Shown piece by piece: positions 9,763 to 19,339 of a stretch of 64,000 nt of DNA; position 1 is the first letter of the stretch; every line of letters begins with the position of its first letter. Origin of the DNA: Aquimarina sp. RZ0 (GTDB lineage: Bacteria; Bacteroidota; Bacteroidia; Flavobacteriales; Flavobacteriaceae); the NCBI RefSeq assembly GCF_008370685.1, contig NZ_VTZU01000017.1:1-64000 (forward strand), read 5' to 3'. The notes beneath the pieces were generated by a model. It saw only the letters and a program-made list of their open reading frames with translations, was not told the origin of the DNA and searched no databases. The position numbers and the translations under genes are program-made.

Positions 9763-9889
9763 AATTTTCTAAGGTTTAGTTTATAATTAAAATGTTTACG
9801 TCTAGACTCTAGTATAACGCTCATTTTATTTTTTACCCTACCTTTGTTTTACTAAAAAATTAGACCTAAAAAGATATAATATAGATTAT

Positions 9890-11248
9890 TTATTTGATAG
9901 CAGTAGTAATTTGTTTTAGAAAAAAGTTAAAATCTACTCCGGCATCACCGATTAATCCAAAACGAACAATGACCAGATCCTTAGAAGGAATAATAAACAC
10001 CCGTTGTCCCTGAAATCCATTTGCAGAAAACATATCTATGGGTGCATCTGGATAAAAACCTCCAGCATTGAGCCAAAAATGACCCCCATAATCTCCATTA
10101 GATGTGGGGCTTGGTGTTGTTACATAATCAACCCAATCAGCATTAAAAATTTGTTCCCCATTCCAATTTCCTTTATGTAGGTATAACAATCCGAACTTTG
10201 CCCAATCTCTTACCGTTGCCCAGCCATAGGATGAACCTATATAATTACCTGCCATATCTGTTTCAATAAGCATAGATGACATTCCTATTTTATCTATAAA
10301 TTCACGATATGGAAAATCCAAATATTCCTGATAGCTATCCATACGCTTTCGCAGTATTCCGGAGAGTAAATTAGAAACACCAGAAGAATAATACCAGTAT
10401 TCATTTGGCTTATGAATTGCCGTTTTATGAATTTGAGGAAGTGTCATGTCTTCGTCAACATATAACATTTTTGTTACGTCAGAGATAGTTCCATAATCTT
10501 CTTCCCACGCTAATCCACAATTCATTTGCAATAAATTGTGAATAGTAATCTCTCTCCTTTCATCATTTTGCCATTCATCTATTGGTGCTTTTTGATGAAT
10601 ATCAATCTTTCCTTGTTTTTGTAATACTCCATATATAGTAGCTAGTACGCTCTTGGTCATCGACCACCCTAACAATTTGGAATTTTGGTCAAATCCATTG
10701 GCATATTTCTCAGCGATTATTTGATCTTTATGGATTACCAGTACTGCTCTTGTTTTTTGAATGTTTTCACCTGTTTTATCAAAAATTGAAATAACTGCCG
10801 TATTGATTTTGTCATAATCTACCGTGCTAAAAATGGTGTCTTTCTGTGCCAGGTCTCCATAAGGAAAAGGAAGGTTACGTTTACTTTTATTTCTATTTCT
10901 GTTTGGTTTAGGGTACGTCGCATTAATATCAAAATTTTCATTTATGAGTACACTTCCCAGCCCTTCTCTATAAACAGCCTTTCTTTCGTGTAAACCAAAA
11001 ACCGAGGCAATCGCAGTTTTTTTATTTATATCCACCTCATCATCTGCCAGATGAACTGGAGAAAAACTATTGTCATAAGTGTCTGTAAACTCAATACTTC
11101 GGTTACCAATAAAAACAGATGAAGCCATATTCTTAGCAGAATAGCCAGAGAGTATCGTTAGTTTAGGATAGTTCCAAAAAATTGCAATAAGAATAAGGGC
11201 TACGCATCCTATGAATGTATATCCTAAAAATTTTTTAAATCGTTTCAT
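9890..11248 (-). CDS. Serine hydrolase of the beta-lactamase (class C/DD-peptidase) fold
   Basis: Start placed at ATG 11248 (MKRFKKFLG), giving 452 residues; an upstream in-frame extension to 11290 is not signal-like. A hydrophobic segment at about residues 8-26 anchors or exports the protein. The SxxK motif is Ser196-Met-Thr-Lys199 (GWSMTKS), the second motif is Tyr287-Ser-Ser (YYSSGVSN), and the third region lies in the HFWLN and FSANGFQGQRVF blocks. These belong to the Beta-lactamase family (PF00144), which contains esterases, peptidases and nylon-oligomer hydrolases. The closest feel is 6-aminohexanoate-dimer-hydrolase-like proteins. Substrate unknown. Confidence 0.85.
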   Translation of the reverse strand: MKRFKKFLGYTFIGCVALILIAIFWNYPKLTILSGYSAKNMASSVFIGNRSIEFTDTYDNSFSPVHLADDEVDINKKTAIASVFGLHERKAVYREGLGSVLINENFDINATYPKPNRNRNKSKRNLPFPYGDLAQKDTIFSTVDYDKINTAVISIFDKTGENIQKTRAVLVIHKDQIIAEKYANGFDQNSKLLGWSMTKSVLATIYGVLQKQGKIDIHQKAPIDEWQNDERREITIHNLLQMNCGLAWEEDYGTISDVTKMLYVDEDMTLPQIHKTAIHKPNEYWYYSSGVSNLLSGILRKRMDSYQEYLDFPYREFIDKIGMSSMLIETDMAGNYIGSSYGWATVRDWAKFGLLYLHKGNWNGEQIFNADWVDYVTTPSPTSNGDYGGHFWLNAGGFYPDAPIDMFSANGFQGQRVFIIPSKDLVIVRFGLIGDAGVDFNFFLKQITTAIK

Positions 11249-11521
11249 GGTATCAAGAGTTAAATCTTTTTTAAAAATAAACAATATCATATAAAATAAA
11301 TCATATCTATTGTTATAAAATTTACGCGATAATCGAGAGTTAAATGTCTGTGTTTGTCCCTAGGTATTTGAGGAGAATGAAAGAATTATTTTAGCCATTG
11401 TTCAATACTAAAAGGTATCCTGAGATGTGGTATTCTTCTAAAAGAAATAAAAAAATGATTTTTCTTTCTCAGTAAACATTTATAAAGATTGGTATTACTA
11501 TTTTTGTATAAAGAAATTAAT

Positions 11522-12736
11522 ATGTTAGATGTTCAGAAAATAAGAGAGGATTTTCCTATTCTTAAACGAAAAGTACATGGAAATCCTTTAGTATATTTTG
11601 ATAATGCGGCAACCTCTCAGACTCCACAGGTGGTAATTGATGCGATAGTAGATTATTATAGTAATTATAATGCTAATATTCATCGAGGAGTACACACATT
11701 GTCTCAGGAAGCTACAGATGCTTATGAGCTTGCACGCAAAAAGGTACAACAGCACTTTAATGCGGCAAATTCGCATGAAATTATTCTAACTACGGGAGCT
11801 ACACACAGTATCAATATTGTAGCTACGGGTTTTGCTAACTTGCTTTCGCAAGGTGATGAGATTATTGTTTCTGCTTTAGAACATCATTCTAATATAGTTC
11901 CCTGGCAGATGTTGTGCGAAAAGACAGGTGCTATATTAAAGGTAATTCCTATGAATCAGGAAGGAGAATTACTTATGGAGGTGTATGATCAATTGCTTTC
12001 TGACAAGACTAAATTAGTATTTACCAATCATATCTCTAATGCTTTGGGAACTGTCAATCCTATTGAAGAGATTATAGAAAAAGCACATAAAACCGGAGCA
12101 GCTGTATTGATTGATGGCGCCCAATCATGTCCACACATAAAACCGGATGTACAAGCACTTGATGTAGATTTTTATGTAGCTTCTGCTCATAAATTATGCG
12201 GACCCACAGGAGTTGGTGTATTATATGGAAAAGAAGATTGGCTGAATAAACTTCCTCCTTATCAGGGTGGTGGTGAAATGATAGATCAGGTAACTTTTGA
12301 AAAAACTACCTATGCAGGGCTTCCTCACAAGTTTGAAGCAGGAACTCCTAATATCTGTGGAGGTATTGCTTTTGGTGTAGCACTTGATTATATGAACAGT
12401 ATTGGTTTTGATTCTATTGCTGGCTATGAGCAAGAATTACTGAACTACGGAACCGAGAAACTATTGGCAATCGATGGTCTGAGAATATATGGTACTTCAA
12501 AAAATAAAACTTCTGTTATTTCTTTTAATTTAGGCGATATTCATCCCTATGATGTAGGTTCGATTGTAGACAAATTAGGAGTGGCAGTTCGTACAGGGCA
12601 TCATTGCGCACAACCTATTATGGATTTTTATAAAATTCCAGGAACCATACGAGCATCATTTTCTTTTTATAATACCAAAGAAGAAATAGACATCCTGGTA
12701 GCATCAGTAAAAAAAGCCAAAATGATGCTTTCATAG
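11522..12736 (+). CDS. sufS: Cysteine desulfurase SufS
   Basis: PLP-dependent group II cysteine desulfurase of 404 residues that releases sulfur from cysteine for Fe-S cluster assembly. Start at ATG 11522 (MLDVQKIREDFPIL), the typical SufS beginning; a -7-like TATTTTTG lies at 11499-11506, 15 bp upstream. The PLP lysine is Lys224 in SAHKLCGPTG. The catalytic cysteine is Cys362 in RTGHHCAQP. Its partner sufE lies 2.2 kb downstream, separated by an M43 protease gene and a DUF4377 lipoprotein gene. Confidence 0.95.
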   Translation: MLDVQKIREDFPILKRKVHGNPLVYFDNAATSQTPQVVIDAIVDYYSNYNANIHRGVHTLSQEATDAYELARKKVQQHFNAANSHEIILTTGATHSINIVATGFANLLSQGDEIIVSALEHHSNIVPWQMLCEKTGAILKVIPMNQEGELLMEVYDQLLSDKTKLVFTNHISNALGTVNPIEEIIEKAHKTGAAVLIDGAQSCPHIKPDVQALDVDFYVASAHKLCGPTGVGVLYGKEDWLNKLPPYQGGGEMIDQVTFEKTTYAGLPHKFEAGTPNICGGIAFGVALDYMNSIGFDSIAGYEQELLNYGTEKLLAIDGLRIYGTSKNKTSVISFNLGDIHPYDVGSIVDKLGVAVRTGHHCAQPIMDFYKIPGTIRASFSFYNTKEEIDILVASVKKAKMMLS

Positions 12737-12940
12737 TATCCATCACTTCAGTAAAAAGTTAAGACCTATTTATCTCTCATAGGTAAAACGGTATTCTCTT
12801 TTTGTCGGTAATAGATAACAGCGTATAGAAGGACTATTCTAAAATGCATGTTCTTTATTATAAAGGATATAACAAACTTCTTTTATTCACGTTCTACAAT
12901 AAAACGGATGCTGCTTTACCACATCTTAGAATCTAATATC

Positions 12941-13945
12941 ATGAAGCAAAAAATACTATCTGTCATCTTACTTTCTGCGGTGTCAATGATACTATTACCA
13001 GGGCATACACACTATAAAAAAGAAAGTGCCGATCCTCAAATTACAACAGAATCTTTAACAAGGGTACAAAAAGATTCTATCAGAAAATGTTATACCATGG
13101 AGCTTTTTGAAAAACACCTGTCGAGAATTCCTAGCATGCGATCAAGAATAGAGGGAATCGAAAATAGATGTCAGGCATATATTGAAGGCCTGAGATCTGG
13201 AAAAATTGATGATTTGCATCCTATCTTTATTCCTGTAGTGGTTCACGTAATTTACAATAATGAAGTGGAAAATATTAGTGATGCCCAAATTCAGTCGCAA
13301 ATTGATGTACTCAATCAGGATTTTAACAAAACAAATACAGATAGTAATCAGGTGCCCGAAGAATTTCTGGATGTCGCATCAGATATAAAACTTAATTTTA
13401 AGCTTGACAGAATATTAAGGATATCTTCAAAAAGAGCTTCCTGGGGAACAAATGATCAAATGAAATTCACCTCTAATGGTGGTTCTAATGCAATAGAGCC
13501 CAGAAATCATCTTAATATTTGGGTCTGTACTATTGGTGGCGGAATTTTGGGGTATGCACAATTTCCAGGAGATAATATTAATACTGATGGTGTGGTAATA
13601 TCTTCACAATATTTTGGTACAGAAGGATCTGCACAAGCTCCTTTTAATAAAGGAAGAACAGGCACTCATGAGGTCGGTCATTGGCTTAATTTACGACATA
13701 TCTGGGGAGATGGTAATTGCACCAAGGATGATTTTGTAGATGATACCCCTATATCAGGCACCCCAAACTATGGATGTCCTAATTACCCCACAATGCATTG
13801 TGATTCTAATGACATGACCATGAATTATATGGATTATGTAGATGATGCCTGTATGTATATGTTTACCAAAGGACAGGTAGAAAGGATGAAAGCTGTATTT
13901 GCAGAAAACGGACCTAGAAAAGGCTTTTGTAAAAATCAAGGATAA
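12941..13945 (+). CDS. Secreted M43 (pappalysin-like) zinc metalloprotease
   Basis: Start placed at ATG 12941 (MKQKILSVILL), giving 334 residues with a signal peptide; the open frame continues upstream to 12848 without signal character. The zinc site is HExxHxxxxxH, starting at His243 (HEVGHWLNLRH), followed by WGDGNC and a Met-turn (MNYMDY). These features are those of M43 metalloendopeptidases. The N-terminal region (about 30-110) is a pro-region-like helical segment. No T9SS sorting domain is present, so the enzyme is probably periplasmic or released. It sits between sufS and the DUF4377 gene with no evident functional link. Confidence 0.9.
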   Translation: MKQKILSVILLSAVSMILLPGHTHYKKESADPQITTESLTRVQKDSIRKCYTMELFEKHLSRIPSMRSRIEGIENRCQAYIEGLRSGKIDDLHPIFIPVVVHVIYNNEVENISDAQIQSQIDVLNQDFNKTNTDSNQVPEEFLDVASDIKLNFKLDRILRISSKRASWGTNDQMKFTSNGGSNAIEPRNHLNIWVCTIGGGILGYAQFPGDNINTDGVVISSQYFGTEGSAQAPFNKGRTGTHEVGHWLNLRHIWGDGNCTKDDFVDDTPISGTPNYGCPNYPTMHCDSNDMTMNYMDYVDDACMYMFTKGQVERMKAVFAENGPRKGFCKNQG

Positions 13946-14178
13946 GTTATTAATATATAGAGGCTTGTTGTGTTTTTGGAGCATAGTATTTATATCATTA
14001 TAGATCACTTACTTTTTTGGTGTTTAGATTTCTTAATTGATTGTAGTATATCCTTTATAAGAAGAAGTAATTTTATGAGATACCAGGAAACTATATTGTT
14101 TCATACTAAAATGCCCTGGTTTTAGCTATTTTTGATTTTTATAAATTCTGGATTAAATTTTAAGACTTAAAAAATATA

Positions 14179-14874
14179 ATGAGTAAGATTTTTATGATTC
14201 TCAGTTTCATTTTCCTGTATTCTTCTTGTCAGGAGACCAAAACGATATATATAGCATCTCAGATGAAAGATTGTCAGGGAGTTGGTCCTCAAAAATGTTT
14301 GTTAGTAAGAGAGAGTCCAGAAGCCGAATGGCAATTCTTTTATGACCAGATAGAAGGTTTTGAATATGAAGAAGGATATAAGTATAAGATTAAAGTTTCT
14401 ATAAGTAGTATCAAAAACCCACTAGAAGATGGCTCATCATTGCAATATAAATTGATAAAAGTAATTTCTAAACAAAAAAATCAATCCATCGCCCAAAATA
14501 CTTCTGAGAAGCAAAATGATCTGGAATTTGAATATGAGGCATTGTCGAGAGGTTATTTTTTTAAAGCTAAAATCGATAAAAATACCATAACATCATTTAA
14601 AGATAGAAACCTTAATAATAAGGTATCCAAAGACTGTAGTAAAAGTGATTGGAATACCCTTCTTTCCCTTGCAGAAGACATAGAATTGACTGAGTTAAGC
14701 AAGTTAAAAGCTCCTGGCGAGAAACGATTTTTTGATGGAGCTGCCCACGCGATTTTAAAGGTTACTTCAGGAAACAAAACATACATATCTGCTAATTTTG
14801 ATCATGGTGACCCACCGGATGAAATAAAACTATTAGTAAATCAAATACTATCATTGTCAGAAAGTATTGAATAG
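14179..14874 (+). CDS. DUF4377 lipoprotein
   Basis: A 231-residue lipoprotein with lipobox LYSSC followed by QETKT. Residues about 22-100 match DUF4377: IASQMKDCQG, QKCLLVRE, WQFFYDQIEGFEYEEGY and YKIKV blocks, the last ending before KLIKVISK. The remaining 130 residues form a second domain with Cys153 in KDCSKSDW and no recognised family; its DGAAHAILKV and NFDHGDPP stretches suggest a beta-sheet fold. The last codons contain the -33 element of the sufE promoter. Confidence 0.78.
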   Translation: MSKIFMILSFIFLYSSCQETKTIYIASQMKDCQGVGPQKCLLVRESPEAEWQFFYDQIEGFEYEEGYKYKIKVSISSIKNPLEDGSSLQYKLIKVISKQKNQSIAQNTSEKQNDLEFEYEALSRGYFFKAKIDKNTITSFKDRNLNNKVSKDCSKSDWNTLLSLAEDIELTELSKLKAPGEKRFFDGAAHAILKVTSGNKTYISANFDHGDPPDEIKLLVNQILSLSESIE

Positions 14875-14897
14875 CACCATTTGTTATTGTATTTTTG
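14867..14897 (+). promoter_or_regulatory. Predicted sufE promoter
   Basis: Bacteroidota-type promoter: TTG at 14867-14869, 20-bp spacer, TATTTTTG (TAnnTTTG) at 14890-14897. Transcription would start about 14904, just before the SufE ATG at 14915. It overlaps the end of the upstream lipoprotein gene. Confidence 0.6.
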
Positions 14898-14914
14898 TGA
14901 AAAATTGTAAGTAT

Positions 14915-15337
14915 ATGTCGATACGAGAACTTCAGGAAGAGATTGTTGATGAGTTTAGCATGTTTGATGACTGGATGCAACGATATGAATATATGATTGA
15001 GCTTGGTAAATCCCTGCCGTTAATTGATGAGAAATATAAAATTGACGAGAATATTATAAAAGGTTGCCAGAGCAAAGTGTGGGTTCATGCGCAGATGGAT
15101 GATGATAAGATAGCGTTTACCGCAGATAGTGATGCTATTATTACTAAAGGAATTATTGCTATCTTAATTCGTGTTTTTTCTGGACAACATCCTAAAGATA
15201 TTATAGATGCAGATACAGATTTTATTGACCAAATTGGTTTAAAAGAACATCTCTCACCTACAAGAGCCAATGGATTGGTCAGTATGATTAAACAGTTAAA
15301 GATGTATGCAATTGCATACCAAACGCAACTTAATTAA
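14915..15337 (+). CDS. sufE: Cysteine desulfuration protein SufE
   Basis: A 140-residue sulfur-acceptor protein that takes persulfide from SufS and passes it to the scaffold. Start at ATG 14915 (MSIRELQEE); the frame is open upstream to 14867, but the promoter found at 14867-14897 excludes that. The active cysteine is Cys51 in IKGCQSKVW, the hallmark motif. First gene of an apparent operon with the SufT-like and DUF2480 genes (46-bp and 24-bp gaps). Confidence 0.94.
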   Translation: MSIRELQEEIVDEFSMFDDWMQRYEYMIELGKSLPLIDEKYKIDENIIKGCQSKVWVHAQMDDDKIAFTADSDAIITKGIIAILIRVFSGQHPKDIIDADTDFIDQIGLKEHLSPTRANGLVSMIKQLKMYAIAYQTQLN

Positions 15338-15383
15338 TATTCTTATCAGGCTAAACCGATAGAAGCCAGCAAAAATAAAAATC

Positions 15384-15710
15384 ATGAGCGAAATAGATAT
15401 TGATACCACAGAATTGGGAGAAAAGATTGTAAGAGTTCTTAAAACGATTTATGATCCAGAGATTCCCGTTGATATATATGAATTAGGACTAATATATGAT
15501 GTATTTGTCAATGAAGATTATGATGTAAAAATCCTAATGACACTTACTTCACCTAATTGCCCTGTAGCAGAGTCATTACCAGAAGAAGTAAAGGAAAAAG
15601 TAAAATCTCTGGATGCAGTAAATGATGTAGAGTTAGAACTTACCTTTGAGCCTACCTGGACGCAAGACCTGATGAGTGAAGAAGCTAAGTTGGAATTGGG
15701 AATGCTGTAA
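15384..15710 (+). CDS. sufT: SufT-like MIP18-family (DUF59) Fe-S assembly protein
   Basis: A 108-residue DUF59/MIP18 protein. The core YDPEIPVDIYELGLIYDV and the TLTSPNCPVAESLP block with Cys56 are diagnostic. Family members act in maturation or delivery of Fe-S clusters (SufT, PaaD, the CIA2 branch in eukaryotes). Position directly after sufE supports the SUF assignment. The acidic N-terminus is slightly extended compared with the minimal domain. Confidence 0.9.
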   Translation: MSEIDIDTTELGEKIVRVLKTIYDPEIPVDIYELGLIYDVFVNEDYDVKILMTLTSPNCPVAESLPEEVKEKVKSLDAVNDVELELTFEPTWTQDLMSEEAKLELGML

Positions 15711-15734
15711 GCATAATACTTTTTAATTAAAATC

Positions 15735-16244
15735 ATGGCTGAAGAAATTATTAATAGGGTAGCAAGTAATAAAAATTTAATTTCATTTGATCTGGAAGAA
15801 TACTATCCAGAAGGAAATCGAGTAGTATTTGATATCAAAGACTGGCTTTTTGAAGGCTTCATATTACGTGAAAAAGATTTTAGAGAACTTGTCTCAGCAC
15901 ATGATTGGAGTCAATATAAAGATTCATACGTTGCTTTAACGTGTTCTACAGATGCAATCATCCCTGGTTGGGCATATCTTTTATTGACTAGTTCATTGAT
16001 TCCATTTGTAAAAAAAGTGGCAGTGGGTTCTTTAGAGAATTTAGAAACAATTTTGTATAGCAGTATTATTGATAGATTAGATATTTCTGAGTATCAGGAT
16101 AAATTATTAATCATAAAAGGATGCACTACCAAACCAGTTCCAGAAAGTGCATATATAGAACTCATACAAAAGCTACAACCCGTTGCCAAAAGTATTATGT
16201 ATGGAGAAGCCTGTTCCTCGGTTCCTTTATATAAAAGAAAATAA
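15735..16244 (+). CDS. DUF2480 family protein
   Basis: A 169-residue cytoplasmic protein conserved in Bacteroidota, usually beside SUF genes. Recognisable blocks are ISFDLEEYYPEG, FDIKDWLFEGFILREKDFR, HDWSQYKD, CSTDAIIPGWAYLL and the C-terminal IKGCTTKPVP. No catalytic motif is obvious. The gene follows the SufT-like gene by 24 bp and is probably cotranscribed, so a role in Fe-S assembly is a reasonable inference but not shown. Confidence 0.85.
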   Translation: MAEEIINRVASNKNLISFDLEEYYPEGNRVVFDIKDWLFEGFILREKDFRELVSAHDWSQYKDSYVALTCSTDAIIPGWAYLLLTSSLIPFVKKVAVGSLENLETILYSSIIDRLDISEYQDKLLIIKGCTTKPVPESAYIELIQKLQPVAKSIMYGEACSSVPLYKRK

Positions 16245-16405
16245 TTCGTTTTATCGTTTAAATTCGTTGTTTGTCGAAAAAAAATTAAAGAATAGAAATG
16301 CTTTACTATTCTTCAAATATTGATTAGCTTAGATTTGCACAAAATTCTTTAAAGTCTGAAACGCTATAATATTCAGACATAAACAAACAATTTAAACCTA
16401 ATAAA

Positions 16406-17368
16406 ATGATTAAGAAATTAGTTTTAGTAACAACCTTATTTTTGGGAGTGACTTCTTTAACTGCACAAACAGTAGAAGAACTAAAAAAAGATCAAACAGT
16501 AAAAAAAGACTCTATAGCAGCGATACAAGGTAGAGTAGATGCCATACAAGCACAGATAGACGCTATTCCAGGTTGGAAAATAGGTGCTTTTGGTACAATT
16601 GGTGGAAGTATTTCCGGGTTCAATAATTGGTTTGCACAAGAGATTCCTAATAACTCTGCCGGAACTATAGGGGTTACAGTCAATGCATATGCTAATTTAT
16701 TACAAGAAAAATATTTTTGGAGAAATAGTGCTAATGTAAACCTTGCCTGGATCAAACTGGATGATAAAGATAATGATGATGATATCCCGGTAGTAGATGA
16801 TAATGATTTTAGAGAAGCAACAGATGTATTTAATATAACATCTTTATTTGGATATAAATTAACAAAAACATTAGCTGTTTCTACATTGGCAGAATACAGG
16901 ACTACGATATTAAACAATTTTAATGATCCTGGTTATCTGGATTTTGGTGTGGGTATTACCTGGACTCCGGTAAAAGATCTTGTTGTTGTTGTTCACCCTC
17001 TGAACTACAATTTTGTATTCAGTAAAGGTTCTGCAGAATATGAATCTTCCTTAGGAGCAAAAATTGTAGCAGATTATACTCGTAAAATTGGCGCTATTAA
17101 TTTTAAGACAAACGTATCGGCATTCTTAAGTTATGAAGATCCAGATTATTCTAACTGGACCTGGACCAATTCTTTTTCATATACGTTATGGAAAGCCATT
17201 GGTGTAGGATTTGATTTTGGGCTTAGGGGCAACAAGCAGGAAGCGTTTAATTATGTTCTGGCTCAAGATGCATTGTTAGTTCCTCCTCCAACTATGGAGC
17301 GTACACTGGAAAATACAGATAATGAATTACAATCTTTCTGGAATATCGGATTAAGTTATTCGTTCTAG
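16406..17368 (+). CDS. DUF3078 outer-membrane protein (first of two)
   Basis: A 320-residue exported protein with signal peptide (MIKKLVLVTT..., cleavage near TAQ, residues 19-21). A short coiled coil (KDQTVKKDSIAAIQGRVDAI region) precedes a DUF3078 beta-barrel-like domain starting at GWKIGAFGTIGG and ending in the aromatic YSF. Length and ending fit an outer-membrane barrel. A TAGATTTG -7-like element lies at 16330-16337. A second DUF3078 protein is encoded at 18300. Function unknown. Confidence 0.82.
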   Translation: MIKKLVLVTTLFLGVTSLTAQTVEELKKDQTVKKDSIAAIQGRVDAIQAQIDAIPGWKIGAFGTIGGSISGFNNWFAQEIPNNSAGTIGVTVNAYANLLQEKYFWRNSANVNLAWIKLDDKDNDDDIPVVDDNDFREATDVFNITSLFGYKLTKTLAVSTLAEYRTTILNNFNDPGYLDFGVGITWTPVKDLVVVVHPLNYNFVFSKGSAEYESSLGAKIVADYTRKIGAINFKTNVSAFLSYEDPDYSNWTWTNSFSYTLWKAIGVGFDFGLRGNKQEAFNYVLAQDALLVPPPTMERTLENTDNELQSFWNIGLSYSF

Positions 17369-17465
17369 AAATAGAAAATTTGTTAGACCATTTCTTGTTT
17401 TAAAATTAAAATACAAAGAGCAAATTTTAACAGGTAGTTTTACATCAGAAATGGTAGAATATACA

Positions 17466-17500
17466 AAAGACCGTCTTACTTATTTTGAGACGGTCTTTCT
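17466..17500. terminator. Intrinsic terminator
   Basis: Stem AAAGACCGTCTT / AGACGGTCTTT with T-rich tail, downstream of the DUF3078 gene. The ancestral 3' end of the GNAT gene (minus strand) also ran into this stem before the MITE inserted. Confidence 0.8.
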
Positions 17501-17555
17501 TTTTCTGGGATTAAATTGCATATGACATTCATATAAATCTTCATCAATAGTATTA

Positions 17556-17715
17556 TACGATTTATAACTAAAAATTTCGCATATTCATCGTTTCTTTTCC
17601 CTTTCTACTTCGTTTAAAAAATAAACCGTAGCTATAGCTATGCTTGATTTTTTTGCCTTGCATAAAGAAAAAATAATTCAATGAATTTATACGAATTTTT
17701 TAATCACAAATCGTA
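17556..17715 (-). mobile_element. MITE family 1, copy 3 (160 bp), inserted in the GNAT gene
   Basis: Reverse-orientation copy flanked by perfect TTA duplications (17553-17555 and 17716-17718). One difference from consensus (AAAGGGAAAAG), shared with copy 4. It interrupts the 3' part of the GNAT gene and supplies its present last codons and TAA stop. Confidence 0.95.
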
Positions 17716-18098
17716 TTAAAACCTAATCTTTCATATAAATATCTAGCTGGATTTTCTTTTAAAACTTTTAGATGTATCTCTTTCTCTAATTTTTTTGCTT
17801 TAGTTATTAATTGATTCAATATATAAGATGCTATTCCTTTACCTTGATATTGCAGAAGTATCTGGATCTGTAAAATAGTCATAATCTTCTCAGTCTCTAT
17901 ATATTTTAATAAACCAATATTTTCTTCTTGATAACTGATAACAAATGATTTATCAAAATAGATCTCCACTCTGGATATATGTTCTTCATCTGATAAATAA
18001 AGATCTGCTTTTTCCAGATGCGGTACCATAGTAGATTTTCTTAAAAAAAGCAAGAATTCCTTATCCTCATTTCTTGCTTTGATTAGTGAAATATCCAT
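17700..18098 (-). CDS. GNAT acetyltransferase, C-terminus truncated by a MITE
   Basis: A 132-residue GCN5-related N-acetyltransferase. The acetyl-CoA-binding block is YQGKGIASYILNQLI, and the late YLYERLGFN block is also present. The final residues TICD and the stop come from MITE copy 3. Deleting the element and one TTA copy on paper extends the frame by 23 residues (TIDEDLYECHMQFNPR and seven more) to a stop at 17480-17482. That gives about 151 residues, normal for a GNAT. The lost segment is the last beta-strand, so activity may be reduced. Substrate unknown. Confidence 0.88.
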   Translation of the reverse strand: MDISLIKARNEDKEFLLFLRKSTMVPHLEKADLYLSDEEHISRVEIYFDKSFVISYQEENIGLLKYIETEKIMTILQIQILLQYQGKGIASYILNQLITKAKKLEKEIHLKVLKENPARYLYERLGFNTICD

Positions 18099-18243
18099 GT
18101 TTTTATTATTTTTCTGTAGTTATATTATGTGTTTAGCATAATTTTATCATCCTATTTGTAACAATCTGAAAAAATACAAGTTTTTCTAAATGTTTGACCA
18201 ACGTATGTTTAAAAATTAACCAAATCGTAATGATTTAATTACG

Positions 18244-18275
18244 TTTGAAAAAATTATATGCTTACTTTATATTTG
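18244..18275 (+). promoter_or_regulatory. Predicted promoter of the second DUF3078 gene
   Basis: TTTG at 18244-18247, 20-bp spacer, TATATTTG (TAnnTTTG) at 18268-18275; a full match to the Bacteroidota -33/-7 consensus. It places the start codon at 18294 or 18300, not further upstream. Confidence 0.7.
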
Positions 18276-18299
18276 TATCCTGCTAATTATGATATGTCT

Positions 18300-19325
18300 A
18301 TGAAAAAAATAGGTTTTTTGATATTCTCATTTATTTGTGTAATAAAAACCTATGGACAGGAAGAAAACAAAACAAAGGAATCTGATTCTATCCAGTTACA
18401 GTTAGTTCATACCTTAGATAGTCTTTTAAAAAATACGCCTAATGATTTAAATGTTAAGGTTTTAAAAGAAGTGTTAAAAAAAATCACTCCTAAAAAATCA
18501 AAAGTACCCAAAGAAGGTTGGAATCGAATAGGTAAATTCTCATTACTCTTTAATCAATCCGCATTTAATTTTGACTGGCAGGGAGGAGGAACTTCTAATA
18601 TAGCAGGAAATACGGCACTTAATTATGAGTTTAATTATAAACGAAAGAGCCTTACCTGGGATAATAAAATTATAGCAGACTATGGGATCACTTTTTTAAA
18701 AGGAGAAAGTTTTGCCCGTAAAACAAATGATCGCATAGAATTTAATTCCAGATTGGGAGAACGAATCGGAAATACTTTTTGGAACTACTCATTATTTGTG
18801 AATTTCAGATCACAATTTGCTAAAGGATATCGATTTACCAAAGATCCTGATACAGATGAAACGATCCGTACAGAAGAAACTCATTTTTTTTCTCCTGCTT
18901 TTGTGCAAATAGGACCAGGGATTTTATGGAAAAAAAGCGATAATTTTAATTTTAATATTGCTCCGGTAACTTCTCGTATGATATTTGTAGACGATCAGTT
19001 TACGACCACTCCTGATTATGTGGATGGTGATTATTTTGGAGTAGATGCAGGAAAAAGCTCGAGATTTGAGTTTGGTGGATCTCTGGCTGCTTATACAAAG
19101 TTTGAAGTAGTTAAGAAGGTGACCATCGAGAATATCCTGAATCTGTATTCTAATTATATAGAAGATCCGGCAAATATAGATATAGACTATACTCTAAACC
19201 TAAACCTGATCGTAAATAAGTATATCTCAGGAAGTTTTGTCTTTCAGGCAATCTATGATGATAATGCAACCAGCGGTTTCCAGATACGTGAAGTAATTGG
19301 TTTGGGACTCAATTATGAGTTTTGA
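18300..19325 (+). CDS. DUF3078 outer-membrane protein (second of two)
   Basis: Start placed at ATG 18300 (MKKIGFLIFSF), giving 341 residues; the predicted promoter at 18244-18275 rules out the upstream in-frame start at 18258. Signal peptide ends near TYGQ. A charged linker (about 20-85) leads to the DUF3078 barrel domain starting GWNRIGKFSLLFNQSAFN, with WQGGGTSNIAGN and a terminal YEF. Domain content parallels the protein at 16406 but identity is low, so the two are diverged paralogues. Function unknown. Confidence 0.82.
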   Translation: MKKIGFLIFSFICVIKTYGQEENKTKESDSIQLQLVHTLDSLLKNTPNDLNVKVLKEVLKKITPKKSKVPKEGWNRIGKFSLLFNQSAFNFDWQGGGTSNIAGNTALNYEFNYKRKSLTWDNKIIADYGITFLKGESFARKTNDRIEFNSRLGERIGNTFWNYSLFVNFRSQFAKGYRFTKDPDTDETIRTEETHFFSPAFVQIGPGILWKKSDNFNFNIAPVTSRMIFVDDQFTTTPDYVDGDYFGVDAGKSSRFEFGGSLAAYTKFEVVKKVTIENILNLYSNYIEDPANIDIDYTLNLNLIVNKYISGSFVFQAIYDDNATSGFQIREVIGLGLNYEF

Positions 19326-19339
19326 TCTCTGATTGCAAT

